Shown here in pieces: positions 1 through 7,201 of a stretch of DNA of 33,846 nucleotides. The position numbers and the translations under genes were made by a program. The notes under the pieces are model-generated. The model had not been told where the DNA came from, did not search any database, and worked only from the letters and a program-made list of their open reading frames with translations. Numbering within the stretch: the first letter of the stretch is position 1; every line of letters starts with the position of its first letter. The DNA comes from an uncultured Dechloromonas sp. (GTDB lineage: Bacteria > Pseudomonadota > Gammaproteobacteria > Burkholderiales > Rhodocyclaceae): NCBI RefSeq assembly GCF_945957265.1, contig NZ_CAMFKO010000042.1, positions 1 through 33,846 of the forward strand, in the 5' to 3' direction.

Positions 1-39
1 CTTCTACCCACCGTTTCGTCTACAGGATGGTGCAGTATT
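1..39. other. Possible mobile-element end or rearrangement junction
   Basis: These bases follow, on the minus strand, the premature stop of the truncated gene at 40-219. No continuing reading frame was found. A CTAG tetramer (50-53) sits at the point where the protein stops looking like a conserved sequence, so an insertion-sequence end starting near here is possible. I do not recognise the terminus, and no transposase is visible. This is inference only. Confidence 0.2.
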
Positions 40-219
40 TCAGCAGCCTGCTAGGTGTGTTACGTCCCTCGATCTGACAACAGCATCAATTTCTTTGGTT
101 TTCTGGTTTTCATCGACAAACGTCTCTGGTTTGCAAGTTCCAGGCGGAAGATTCCAGTAGGCATCGCACAGACGCCGTGCTTGTGCTTCAAAGCCCATAT
201 TTTGTTTATATAAATTCAT
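40..219 (-). pseudogene. Truncated 5' remnant of a gene downstream of the NERD helicase
   Basis: An open frame of 59 codons starts at an ATG at 219 (a second in-frame ATG lies at 198), 18 bases after the helicase stop on the same strand. It ends at a TGA at 40-42. The peptide contains the segment EIDAVVRSRDVTHL, which has the look of the first strands of a restriction-endonuclease-like fold: an E-x-D followed by a hydrophobic strand. It then ends in AGC-stop, just where the catalytic E-x-K strand would be expected. I infer a formerly longer gene, perhaps a nuclease working with the helicase, cut by an insertion or rearrangement. The DNA is clearly more AT-rich than the rest of the window. No strong Shine-Dalgarno sequence is visible. 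A genuine short protein is the alternative. Confidence 0.4.
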
Positions 220-237
220 GTAAGTTTTTGAAGTAAT

Positions 238-2013
238 TTATGTTTGTAGAATAATTAATTCGTGATTGGCTCTAGTCATCGCCACATACAACAGCCGCGC
301 CTCCTCATCCTTCCGCCCCTCATCCACTTTGCTGCGCCCAACCCCCGGTATCGCCACCAACGGAAACTCCAACCCCTTGCAGCTGTGCATGGTCAGGAAC
401 TTCACCGTGTCTTCCTTCTCTGCGAAGGTGATGTCGTCCTGGTAGGTCACCGGGATGCCGGCTTTGCGTAGGGTCGCCAGCACCGGTTTGCCGATGCCGT
501 AGTCGCGGTAGATGACGGCCATGTCGCTCCACGGGGTGCCGGTTTTGTGGGCTTCCTTGAGGTGTTTGGCGATGTAGTCGGCTTCTTCCTGTAGTGTCGG
601 CAGCTTGATGAGCAGCGGCTTCGGGCCGTGGCGGCCGGCGCTGATGGGGGCGATGAGGGGGATGCCGTCTTCGTCCGAGGCGCTGGGCTTGAGCAGGTCG
701 CTGGCGATGTCGCTGGCCAGTTCGAGCACTTCCTGCGTGTTGCGGTAGTTGATCTTGAGGATGGTGGTGCGGCCCCGGGCCTGGATGCCGAGGCTCTTGA
801 AGCTGATCTTGCCGCGCTTGTCGCGGCCGTAGATGGATTGGGCGTCGTCGTAGAGCACGAGCAGCGAATTGGTGCTCGGGTTGACCATCTGGGCGACGAG
901 CTTGAGCCATGCGGGCTGGAAATCGTGGCCTTCGTCGATGAGTACCGCGTCGTACTGGCCGGCCGGGACGATGTTGGCGTCGACTGCGCGGATCAGGCGG
1001 TCGACCAGTTCGGTAGCATAGCGCTCGCTGTCCGGTCCGCTCTGGGGCAGGTCGGCGTTGTAGGCGAGGAGTTGGGCGCGGCACCACTGGTGGAAGGTGT
1101 GCACGTGCACCTTGTCGGCCAGCCCCTTGGTTGCCATGGTGTGCTTAAGCCGCTTGGCGAGCGTGCGGTTGTAGCAGAGGATGAGGATGGGCCGGGCATA
1201 GACCTTGGCGAGGTGTTCGGCGCGGTAGCCGAGGATCAGCGTCTTGCCGCTGCCGGCTACGCCGTGGATGACGCGGTGGCCTTCGCCGAGGCTGCGCGCC
1301 AGTTGTTCCTGCTGCAGGTCCATGACGCGGACGAGGTCGGGGATTTCCGGCTCTGGCGCGTCGAACAGCCCGCCCTGTGAGGGCGTGGCGATGCGGATTT
1401 CGGGAAACAGGTGCCAGCGGATGCGGTCGATCTGCGGCAGCGAGAGCGGCACGCTGCGGGCGAATGGGAGCATGCCCCACAGCCGTTCCTGAAAGGCTTC
1501 GGCATCGATGCTTTCGGTCATTTCGTCCTGGCAGATGACGCGCTGCGGCTCGATCACGTCGCCGAGGTTGGTGCTGTCGAACTGCTTGCGGCTGATGTTG
1601 GCGAGGACGATGCCGTAGCCCCACGGAAAAAGCAGGGTGCCCTGCAGGCGCCCGCTGTTGATGGTCAGTTGCGGGTCGCGCTGAAGCAGGTTGCAGACTT
1701 CGTGGGCGTATTGCCGGGCCTGTTCCAGTGGGTTGGCAACGCGCTTGAGGCCGTTGGCGGCGAGGATGCTGGCGCTCTGCCGGTCGATTTCCCGGATGGT
1801 GTCGAGCTTCCAGTCTTTCACTTCGAGCACGAGAATGCCGCGGCGCGGGTTGAAGACGACAAAGTCGGGGTGCACGTTGTGCCGGCCGAGGGGGACGTCG
1901 TACCAGAGCAGCCAGTCGTCTTCGAGCTTTTGTTCGAGGCGGTAGGCGAGGCGCCGTTCGCCGCCCGTCATGCGCGAGACGCAGGTTCCGATTGCCGGAA
2001 TCAGTGCTGCCAA
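238..2013 (-). CDS. NERD-domain nuclease / UvrD-like superfamily 1 helicase
   Basis: The protein has about 591 residues. The N-terminus (about 15-130) is a nuclease-related NERD domain with a PD-(D/E)xK-type arrangement: PDFVV near residue 50 and LEVKDW near 64-68. A Walker A motif, GVAGSGKT, lies near 251-258. Further on come an LIDEGHDF motif II, a QSIYGR-type motif III region, and a C-terminal UvrD_C_2-like part with LTMHSCKGLEF and LLYVAMTRA. NERD-helicase fusions are known from plasmids and defence-rich islands, with presumed DNA-processing roles. The TTG at 2013 is chosen because it yields the family-like start MAALIP and sits about 6-7 bases after GAGGGAG; a GTG two codons upstream almost overlaps that Shine-Dalgarno. 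It is followed by the truncated gene at 40-219 and flanked by AT-rich DNA, which suggests acquisition by transfer. Confidence 0.8.
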   Translation of the reverse strand: MAALIPAIGTCVSRMTGGERRLAYRLEQKLEDDWLLWYDVPLGRHNVHPDFVVFNPRRGILVLEVKDWKLDTIREIDRQSASILAANGLKRVANPLEQARQYAHEVCNLLQRDPQLTINSGRLQGTLLFPWGYGIVLANISRKQFDSTNLGDVIEPQRVICQDEMTESIDAEAFQERLWGMLPFARSVPLSLPQIDRIRWHLFPEIRIATPSQGGLFDAPEPEIPDLVRVMDLQQEQLARSLGEGHRVIHGVAGSGKTLILGYRAEHLAKVYARPILILCYNRTLAKRLKHTMATKGLADKVHVHTFHQWCRAQLLAYNADLPQSGPDSERYATELVDRLIRAVDANIVPAGQYDAVLIDEGHDFQPAWLKLVAQMVNPSTNSLLVLYDDAQSIYGRDKRGKISFKSLGIQARGRTTILKINYRNTQEVLELASDIASDLLKPSASDEDGIPLIAPISAGRHGPKPLLIKLPTLQEEADYIAKHLKEAHKTGTPWSDMAVIYRDYGIGKPVLATLRKAGIPVTYQDDITFAEKEDTVKFLTMHSCKGLEFPLVAIPGVGRSKVDEGRKDEEARLLYVAMTRANHELIILQT

Positions 2014-2276
2014 GACCACTCCCTCTGTGTTTTATATGTTCTTGGCGTTTGATTATGTCATGTGTGCATGCGGAATGCGTGTGAAAAAATTGGCGAAAAC
2101 CACCTGCTGTAGGGGAAATGCACACTTTGCGTGCTGTTTTCGATAGCGTTGCTGGTGCCAAAGCAATGTTGAACGTCAGTTGCCGTGCCAGAAATTGGCA
2201 TGATCGTGCTACTTGGTGGTCAGCAAACGATCTTCCCTGATTTGACGGTCGCTTTACCGGCGACAGCAGCCGGAAA
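2014..2276. other. AT-rich intergenic region upstream of the helicase gene
   Basis: This 263-base stretch lies between the LysR-type gene stop and the helicase start and is visibly lower in GC than its neighbours. No RNA gene, terminator or convincing sigma-70 promoter was seen. It must hold the helicase promoter if that gene is not read through from the LysR-type gene. Confidence 0.5.
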
Positions 2277-3176
2277 TCACACAGGATTCCGTTTTCCCAT
2301 CGCCTCCCCAACCAGCGTCGCAAAACGCCGGGCCGCCGTTGCCGGCGTGCCGGGGGCGTAGGCGGCGAGCAGGCGTGCCGGCGGCAGGCTGGGCAGGGGC
2401 TGGTCGGCGAGGTGGGTGACCTCGGCCATGCCCGGGCCGAGCAGGCTTTGGGGCATGGCGGTGATGCCGAGGCCGCAGCGCACGGCGTGGCTGAGGCCGG
2501 TGACGCTGTGGCCGGTGTAGTTGAGCGACCACGCTTGCCCGGCGCGGGCCAGGGCGGTGGTGACGGCGAGGCGGAAGACGCAGTTTTCGCCGAACAGGGC
2601 CAGCGGCAGGCCGGCCTCGCCAGGCGCGGTCAGGCTGTCGCGATAGGCGGTGCCGGCCATCCAGACCAGGGCTTCCTGCCACAGGACTTCGCCGTCGGCC
2701 GGGGCGCTGTCGCCGCAATGCTTGTACAGGGCGAGGTCGAGCGACCCGGCGGCAAGGGCCTGTTGCAGCGCCTGCGAGGTGTCGGCGTTGAGGGTCAGGC
2801 GCAGGCGGGGGTAGAGTGCCCGGAAGACCGGCATCACGGCCGGAAAGACGCTTTCCATCAGCTCCTCGGGCAGGCCGACGCGCAGGCTGCCGACCTCGGT
2901 GTCCTGCGCCACGGTGGCGTAGGCCTCGTCGTTGAGGCGCAGGATCTGGCGGGCGTAGGCGAGCAGCGCGGTGCCTTCGGCGGTCGGGCCTTCGACACGG
3001 CCCTGCACGCGGCGGAGCAGGGTTTGTCCGAGCACCTCTTCCAGCCGCTTGATCTGCAGGCTGACCGCCGACTGCGTGCGGCCAAGCCGGGCGGCGGCGG
3101 CCGAGAAGCCGCCGCTATCGACAATGCAGGCGAATGCGCGGAGGGCTTCGATATCGAGATGGCGGCGCGGCATCAT
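2277..3176 (-). CDS. LysR-type transcriptional regulator
   Basis: This is a 299-residue LysR-family regulator. Residues 1-60 carry the winged helix-turn-helix (DIEALRAFACIVDSGGFS, then AAARLGRTQSAVSLQIKRLE). The remainder is the substrate-binding-like effector domain (VGSLRVGLPEELMES onward). The start chosen is the ATG at 3176 (a second ATG follows at 3173). The frame is open to 3263, but that extension would run into the divergent promoter and adds residues not typical of the family. The gene is divergent from the tautomerase at 3278, the usual LysR arrangement, so regulation of the tautomerase and exporter genes is likely. The effector is unknown. Confidence 0.85.
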   Translation of the reverse strand: MMPRRHLDIEALRAFACIVDSGGFSAAAARLGRTQSAVSLQIKRLEEVLGQTLLRRVQGRVEGPTAEGTALLAYARQILRLNDEAYATVAQDTEVGSLRVGLPEELMESVFPAVMPVFRALYPRLRLTLNADTSQALQQALAAGSLDLALYKHCGDSAPADGEVLWQEALVWMAGTAYRDSLTAPGEAGLPLALFGENCVFRLAVTTALARAGQAWSLNYTGHSVTGLSHAVRCGLGITAMPQSLLGPGMAEVTHLADQPLPSLPPARLLAAYAPGTPATAARRFATLVGEAMGKRNPV

Positions 3177-3200
3177 GTGGAAAAGTTGTTTTGAAGTGTA

Positions 3201-3219
3201 ATTAATCAATTTTTGTAAT
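3201..3219. promoter_or_regulatory. Candidate LysR-type operator (ATTA-N11-TAAT)
   Basis: A perfect ATTA/TAAT inverted repeat with an 11-base spacer lies in the intergenic region between the LysR-type gene and the divergent tautomerase. It matches the general T-N11-A form of LysR-type sites. TGTAAT also occurs as a direct repeat around it (3197 and 3214). Confidence 0.45.
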
Positions 3220-3277
3220 GTAAGGGTAGTCGCTACAGTCTCCTTGAAGCAAGTCCATTTCAACCCAGGAGAACAGC

Positions 3278-3676
3278 ATGCCTTTCATTCGCATCACGCT
3301 CGGCAAGAGCATCGAAGTGACCCAACAGCAACGCCTGGCCCGCCGCGCCACGGAGCTGATCGCCGCCATCCTGCACAAGCGGGCCGAGGTGACGGCTGTG
3401 CAGGTCATCACGGCCGGGGCCGACGCCTGGTGCATCGCCGGCGATGCCATCGCGCCGATGCTGATCCCGTCGCACGCCGAGCTGTTCATCACCGAAGGCA
3501 CCAATACGCCAGCCGAGAAGGCCGAGATGATCGCAGCCCTGCATCGTGCGCTGGAGGAAAGCTGCGGCCCCTTGCCGGAGGCGAGCTACATCGTCATTCA
3601 CGACATACCGGCCGGCAACTGGGGCTATGGCGGGCTGACGCAGGCGGCCCGCCAGCAGGCGCGGCTGGGGCTGTAG
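3278..3676 (+). CDS. Tautomerase family protein (4-oxalocrotonate tautomerase-like)
   Basis: The 132-residue protein begins Met-Pro (MPFIRITLGKS), and removal of Met exposes the N-terminal proline that acts as catalytic base in the tautomerase superfamily. The length is about twice that of a 62-residue 4-oxalocrotonate tautomerase monomer. It therefore resembles the longer, internally duplicated members, with Pro only in the first half. The second half contains YIVIHDIPAGNWGYGG. An AGGAGA Shine-Dalgarno lies at 3267-3272. The exporter gene begins 3 bases after the stop, so the two form an operon that the divergent LysR protein probably controls. The substrate cannot be deduced. Confidence 0.8.
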   Translation: MPFIRITLGKSIEVTQQQRLARRATELIAAILHKRAEVTAVQVITAGADAWCIAGDAIAPMLIPSHAELFITEGTNTPAEKAEMIAALHRALEESCGPLPEASYIVIHDIPAGNWGYGGLTQAARQQARLGL

Positions 3677-3679
3677 GGC

Positions 3680-4570
3680 ATGGCGACGCTGGCGATGCGC
3701 GGGGCGCAAAGCGATGAGCGCTGGCTGGCGTTGGCCTTCGTCACCCTGTCCGGTGCCGGCTTTGTCGGTGCCCGTTTGGGGCTGCCGCATGCCGAACCGT
3801 TTGCTTTTCTGGCGCTGCGCTTCGGGATCGCCGCCGTCATCCTTGGCGTGATCGCCTTTGCCATCGGCAGGAAGGTACCGCGCGATCCCCGGCAATGGGG
3901 GCATATCGTCGCCGCCGGCCTGCTGACGGTGGGGATTTTCTCGGCTGGCGTGTTCTACAGCATTGCCGGTGGCGTCTCGCCGGCGCTGTCGGCCTTGATC
4001 GTCGCCCTGCATCCGATCGTGGTCGCTATTGCAGCCCCGGTCCTGCTCGGCGAAAGGGTGGGGGCGCGGCAATGGCTGGGTTTGCTGCTCGGGCTGGGCG
4101 GGGTGTTTCTGGTCGTCGGCCACGGGCTGGCGCTCGATCCTTCCCTCGGCTGGCCGGTTGCCTGTTCGTTCATCGGCCTGTTCGGCATGTCGGCCGGCAA
4201 CCTCTACCAGAAGGCGCGCTGTGCCGACATGCCTTTGTTTGCCGGCAGTGCGGCGCAGTGTGCGAGCTGTGCGCTGGCCTGCGGGCTGGGGGCGGTCGCT
4301 TTCGAAAGCGGACATATCGCCTGGACCGGCGAGTTCGTGGTGGCGGTGGGCTGGATGGCGGTCGTCGTCTCGGTCGGCGCGGTCAGCATCCTCTATGTGC
4401 TGATCCGGCGCGGCGAGGTCAGCCGGGTGGCCGGGCTGTTCTACCTGGTGCCGGTGGCGGCGGCGGTCGCCGCCTGGCTGCTGTTCGGCCAGGGCGTATC
4501 GACGGTGCAATGGCTGGGCATGGCCGTGGCCGGGAGCGGCATGCTGCTGGTGACGCGGCGGCCGGGCTGA
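3680..4570 (+). CDS. EamA/DMT-superfamily transporter
   Basis: This 296-residue integral membrane protein has about ten hydrophobic helices arranged as two EamA repeats (roughly residues 15-145 and 155-292). Typical segments include FLALRFGIAAVILG in the first half and LFYLVPVAAAVAAWLLFGQ near the end. Members export small metabolites or amino-acid-like compounds; the substrate here is unknown. It starts 3 bases after the tautomerase stop, so it is probably translated from the same mRNA. An alternative start is the ATG six codons in. It converges on the ftrD gene, with a stem-loop across its stop codon. Confidence 0.85.
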   Translation: MATLAMRGAQSDERWLALAFVTLSGAGFVGARLGLPHAEPFAFLALRFGIAAVILGVIAFAIGRKVPRDPRQWGHIVAAGLLTVGIFSAGVFYSIAGGVSPALSALIVALHPIVVAIAAPVLLGERVGARQWLGLLLGLGGVFLVVGHGLALDPSLGWPVACSFIGLFGMSAGNLYQKARCADMPLFAGSAAQCASCALACGLGAVAFESGHIAWTGEFVVAVGWMAVVVSVGAVSILYVLIRRGEVSRVAGLFYLVPVAAAVAAWLLFGQGVSTVQWLGMAVAGSGMLLVTRRPG

Positions 4571-4581
4571 ACCCGGCCGCC
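4557..4581. terminator. GC-rich stem-loop between convergent genes
   Basis: A perfect 10-bp inverted repeat, GGCGGCCGGG and CCCGGCCGCC, with a 5-base loop spans the stop codon of the transporter gene. It is followed by TTGTCGCTT rather than a T-run. It may act as a weak terminator or an mRNA 3' end for the convergent transcripts. Confidence 0.4.
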
Positions 4582-4588
4582 TTGTCGC

Positions 4589-5980
4589 TTACCAGACGAA
4601 GAAGACCAGGCTCCACAGCGTGACCATCAGGCCGACCGGCAGCGCCATGACCAGTCCGGCGATACCCTTGGCGACGATTCCGGCCGTCACCCGGCGCACC
4701 AGTTGCAGCGCCAGCCACAGCGTTCCCGTGGCGCCGAGGCCGAGCAGGGCGATGCGGAAGGCGGGCAGCCAGCCGAGCCACAGGTGCTCGGCCTTGAGGT
4801 GGGTGACGGTGAGCATCGACAGGCCGAGGATGACGCTGGCGGCGGCCATCGGCGCCAGGGCGAGGGCGAAGCGCTGCCAGCTCAGGTGTTCGCTCTTGAG
4901 CAGGCGGGAAGCGACGAAGGGGCCGACGAGGAGCAGGCTGCCGAGCAGGAAGCCGCCGCCGATCAGGTAAGTCAGGATCAGCGCGCCGTCGAGCCAGGTG
5001 AACAGGTCGTTGGCTTCCGGGTAGTGGGTGAGCAGCCACCACGGCACGTCGTTGTCGAGCAGGGTGAAGTGCTCGCGTTCCACGAGCCATTCGGCGATGG
5101 CCAGCTTCATGTGCAGGAACCACGGGCTGACCGTCCACTGGAAGGCGGCGGTGGCGACGCCGAGGACGCCATAGACCAGGGTCAGCACGTCCGGCGTCTT
5201 GGCCGGGTTGTTGAAATCGAGCACTTCTGAGAACGGCGAGCGCCAGGACAGGGCGATGGCGTCGCGCTGGCCGGCGCAGCGGCCGCAGCTGTGGCATTCG
5301 CCGGCGCTGGTCATACGCCGGATGTCGACCAGCGGGGCGCAATTGACCGGCTGGTATTCGCCTTCGTAGCGATCCCAGGCGGCGCGGTCGACCTTGTAGT
5401 GCAACGGGGCGATCTTGGCGAGTACCGCGAAGACGCCGGAAGCCGGGCACAGGTAGCGGCACCAGATGCGCTTCTCGCGGCCGTAGAGCAGGCCGATGGC
5501 GACGGCGGCGACGGTCGACCCGCCGAGCACCAGCAGCGCGGCCTGCGGGTATTCGTAGACGCTGACCAGCTGGCCGTAAACGGTGGTGCAGACGAAGGCG
5601 ACGAAGGGCCAGCCGGCCCACTTCAGCCAGCCGGGCAGCGCCTTGCCGCGGCCGTACTGGCTGATCCATTCGGAGACGAAGCCTTCCGGGCAGAACAGGC
5701 CGCACCAGACGCGGCCCATGGTCACCGTGGCGATCATCACGCCCGGCCACCACAGGCCCCAGAAACAGAACTGGGCGAACAGGCGCAGGTTGTCCCAGAT
5801 ATGGGCGTCTTCCGGCGGCAGCGGGAGGAAGGCGGGGATGACGACCAGTCCGGCATAGACCACGACGACCAGCCATTGGACGGCGATGATCGGGCCGCGA
5901 TAGCGGCGCAGCAGCAGGCCGAGCTTCTCGACCCGGCTGCGCGGCTGGCTCGGGTGAAAGCGCAGGACATGCTCAGCCAC
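4589..5980 (-). CDS. ftrD: Membrane polyferredoxin of an FTR1 ferrous iron system (FtrD-like)
   Basis: The 463-residue polytopic membrane protein has iron-sulfur motifs of the NapH/polyferredoxin kind. Two C-x3-C-P motifs are present (CGLFCPEG near residue 95 and CRYLCPAS near 178), plus a C-x2-C-x2-C cluster (CHSCGRC, near 235). Several hydrophobic helices follow in the C-terminal half. In Bordetella and Brucella FtrABCD systems the polyferredoxin FtrD is thought to carry electrons away from the periplasmic ferroxidation step that drives iron through FtrC. The start overlaps the ftrC stop by 8 bases, indicating translational coupling. It is the last gene of the leftward iron operon. Confidence 0.8.
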   Translation of the reverse strand: MAEHVLRFHPSQPRSRVEKLGLLLRRYRGPIIAVQWLVVVVYAGLVVIPAFLPLPPEDAHIWDNLRLFAQFCFWGLWWPGVMIATVTMGRVWCGLFCPEGFVSEWISQYGRGKALPGWLKWAGWPFVAFVCTTVYGQLVSVYEYPQAALLVLGGSTVAAVAIGLLYGREKRIWCRYLCPASGVFAVLAKIAPLHYKVDRAAWDRYEGEYQPVNCAPLVDIRRMTSAGECHSCGRCAGQRDAIALSWRSPFSEVLDFNNPAKTPDVLTLVYGVLGVATAAFQWTVSPWFLHMKLAIAEWLVEREHFTLLDNDVPWWLLTHYPEANDLFTWLDGALILTYLIGGGFLLGSLLLVGPFVASRLLKSEHLSWQRFALALAPMAAASVILGLSMLTVTHLKAEHLWLGWLPAFRIALLGLGATGTLWLALQLVRRVTAGIVAKGIAGLVMALPVGLMVTLWSLVFFVW

Positions 5981-6776
5981 GGGAAGTCCTCCGCCAGGCG
6001 AACAGCACGACCGCCCAGTAGCCGGCCCAGACCAGCAGCTCGGACAGCGACGGCCGGGCGCGGTAGCCGGAGAAGTCGGCGATCAGCTTGCCGCCCTTGG
6101 TGGTGTCGTCGAGCAGCAGCGAGGTATCCCACACCGGGTCGAGCAGCGGCGGCAGGTAGCCGGCGCCGATCAGGCGGTCGAGCGCGGCGACGAGCAGCGC
6201 CGAGGCCAGCACCAGCAGCAGGATGGACGACAGGCGCAGGAGCAGGGCGATGTTCAGCCTGGCCAGGCTCTTGGCCGTGATCCACGCGGTCAGCGCGGCG
6301 ACCGCCAGGCCGGTGACGGTGCCGAAGGCGAGGGCAGACATTTCGCCGCCCTGGGCCAGGCCGTAGAGGAAGATCACCGTCTCGGCGCCTTCGCGGGCCA
6401 CCGCCAGCGCGGCGACCACGGCGACGCCGAGGTGGCCGGAGCGCTCGGCGGCCGAGGACAGCTCGGCATGCAGGCGGGCCTTCATGGTCCGGCCGTGCTT
6501 GCGCATCCACAGGACCATCTGGGTGATCAGGCCGGCGGCGACGAACAGCGTGGCGGTCTGGAACATATCCAGCGCCTCGCCGGTCAGCTCGTCCTGGACG
6601 CCGAGCAGCGCCCAGCCGAGCAGGCAGGCCAGGCCGACCCCGGCGCCGAGGCCGAGAAACAGGGCGCGCTTGCCCTTCCCGGTATCGTCGTTGGCCTGCA
6701 ACCAGGCGAAAAGAATTCCGGCGATCAGGAAAGCTTCGAGACTTTCCCGCCACACGACAAAAAATGCGTTACCCAT
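5973..6776 (-). CDS. ftrC: FTR1-family iron permease (FtrC-like)
   Basis: This 267-residue inner-membrane protein has about seven helices and two copies of the R-E-x-x-E signature that binds iron in FTR1 permeases: RESLE at residues 10-14 and REGAE at 128-132. The length is normal for bacterial permeases of the EfeU/FtrC type without an extra periplasmic domain. It should import iron(III) generated by periplasmic oxidation of iron(II). It lies between the cupredoxin and polyferredoxin genes, as in FtrABCD operons. The spacer to the preceding gene is 85 bases, the longest within the ftr genes. Confidence 0.9.
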   Translation of the reverse strand: MGNAFFVVWRESLEAFLIAGILFAWLQANDDTGKGKRALFLGLGAGVGLACLLGWALLGVQDELTGEALDMFQTATLFVAAGLITQMVLWMRKHGRTMKARLHAELSSAAERSGHLGVAVVAALAVAREGAETVIFLYGLAQGGEMSALAFGTVTGLAVAALTAWITAKSLARLNIALLLRLSSILLLVLASALLVAALDRLIGAGYLPPLLDPVWDTSLLLDDTTKGGKLIADFSGYRARPSLSELLVWAGYWAVVLFAWRRTSRG

Positions 6777-6861
6777 GCTGTGCTCCGTACTTGCTGGCTT
6801 GGTGGTCTGTTTCGCTCATGACGAAGAGATCCACGGTGTTGAGATGGCTGGCTGGCGGATT

Positions 6862-7194
6862 TTATTTGGCGACGATGCGGGCCTGCCCGGTTTCCGGGTG
6901 GAAATCGTCGAAGAACTTGTAGCTTCCCGGCTTGAGCGGGAAGAAGACCATGGTCCGGGTGACGCCGGGGGCGAGCACCAGTTCCTTCTTCAATTCGAGG
7001 CTCTCGAATTCCGCCGCGCCCGGGCCCTCGTTCTTCACCTCCAGGCGAAAGCGGGTGTTGGCGGGGACTTCGACAGCTTCGGGAATGATATGGCCGTTCT
7101 TCATCAAGACCTTGAAGGTCGGCATGTCGTCGGCGAAGGCGCAGCCTGCTGCGAGCAGCAGGGCCAGCGCGGCGGAATGGAGAGCGTGTTTCAT
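6862..7194 (-). CDS. ftrB: Periplasmic cupredoxin-domain protein (FtrB-like)
   Basis: The 110-residue protein has a Sec signal peptide (MKHALHSAALALLLAAG to CAFA) followed by a single cupredoxin-fold domain (about 25-110). Recognisable parts are EFESLELKKE and FHPETGQARIV, with a histidine at residue 99. In FtrABCD the homologous FtrB is proposed to oxidise iron(II) or to take part in handing it to the permease. The chosen ATG at 7194 has GAGGA about 5 bases upstream; an open frame continues upstream but runs into the porin gene. The start lies 7 bases after the porin stop. Confidence 0.8.
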   Translation of the reverse strand: MKHALHSAALALLLAAGCAFADDMPTFKVLMKNGHIIPEAVEVPANTRFRLEVKNEGPGAAEFESLELKKELVLAPGVTRTMVFFPLKPGSYKFFDDFHPETGQARIVAK

Positions 7195-7201
7195 GCGATC
7201 C

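Noticed and set aside
2120..2180. Sigma-54-like TGGCAC words upstream of the helicase gene
   Set aside because: On the minus strand TGGCAC occurs, but no TTGC follows at the required 5-base spacing.
3177..3263. Longer N-terminus of the LysR-type protein (start at 3263)
   Set aside because: It would cover the divergent promoter and the candidate operator, and the added residues are unlike LysR-family N-termini.
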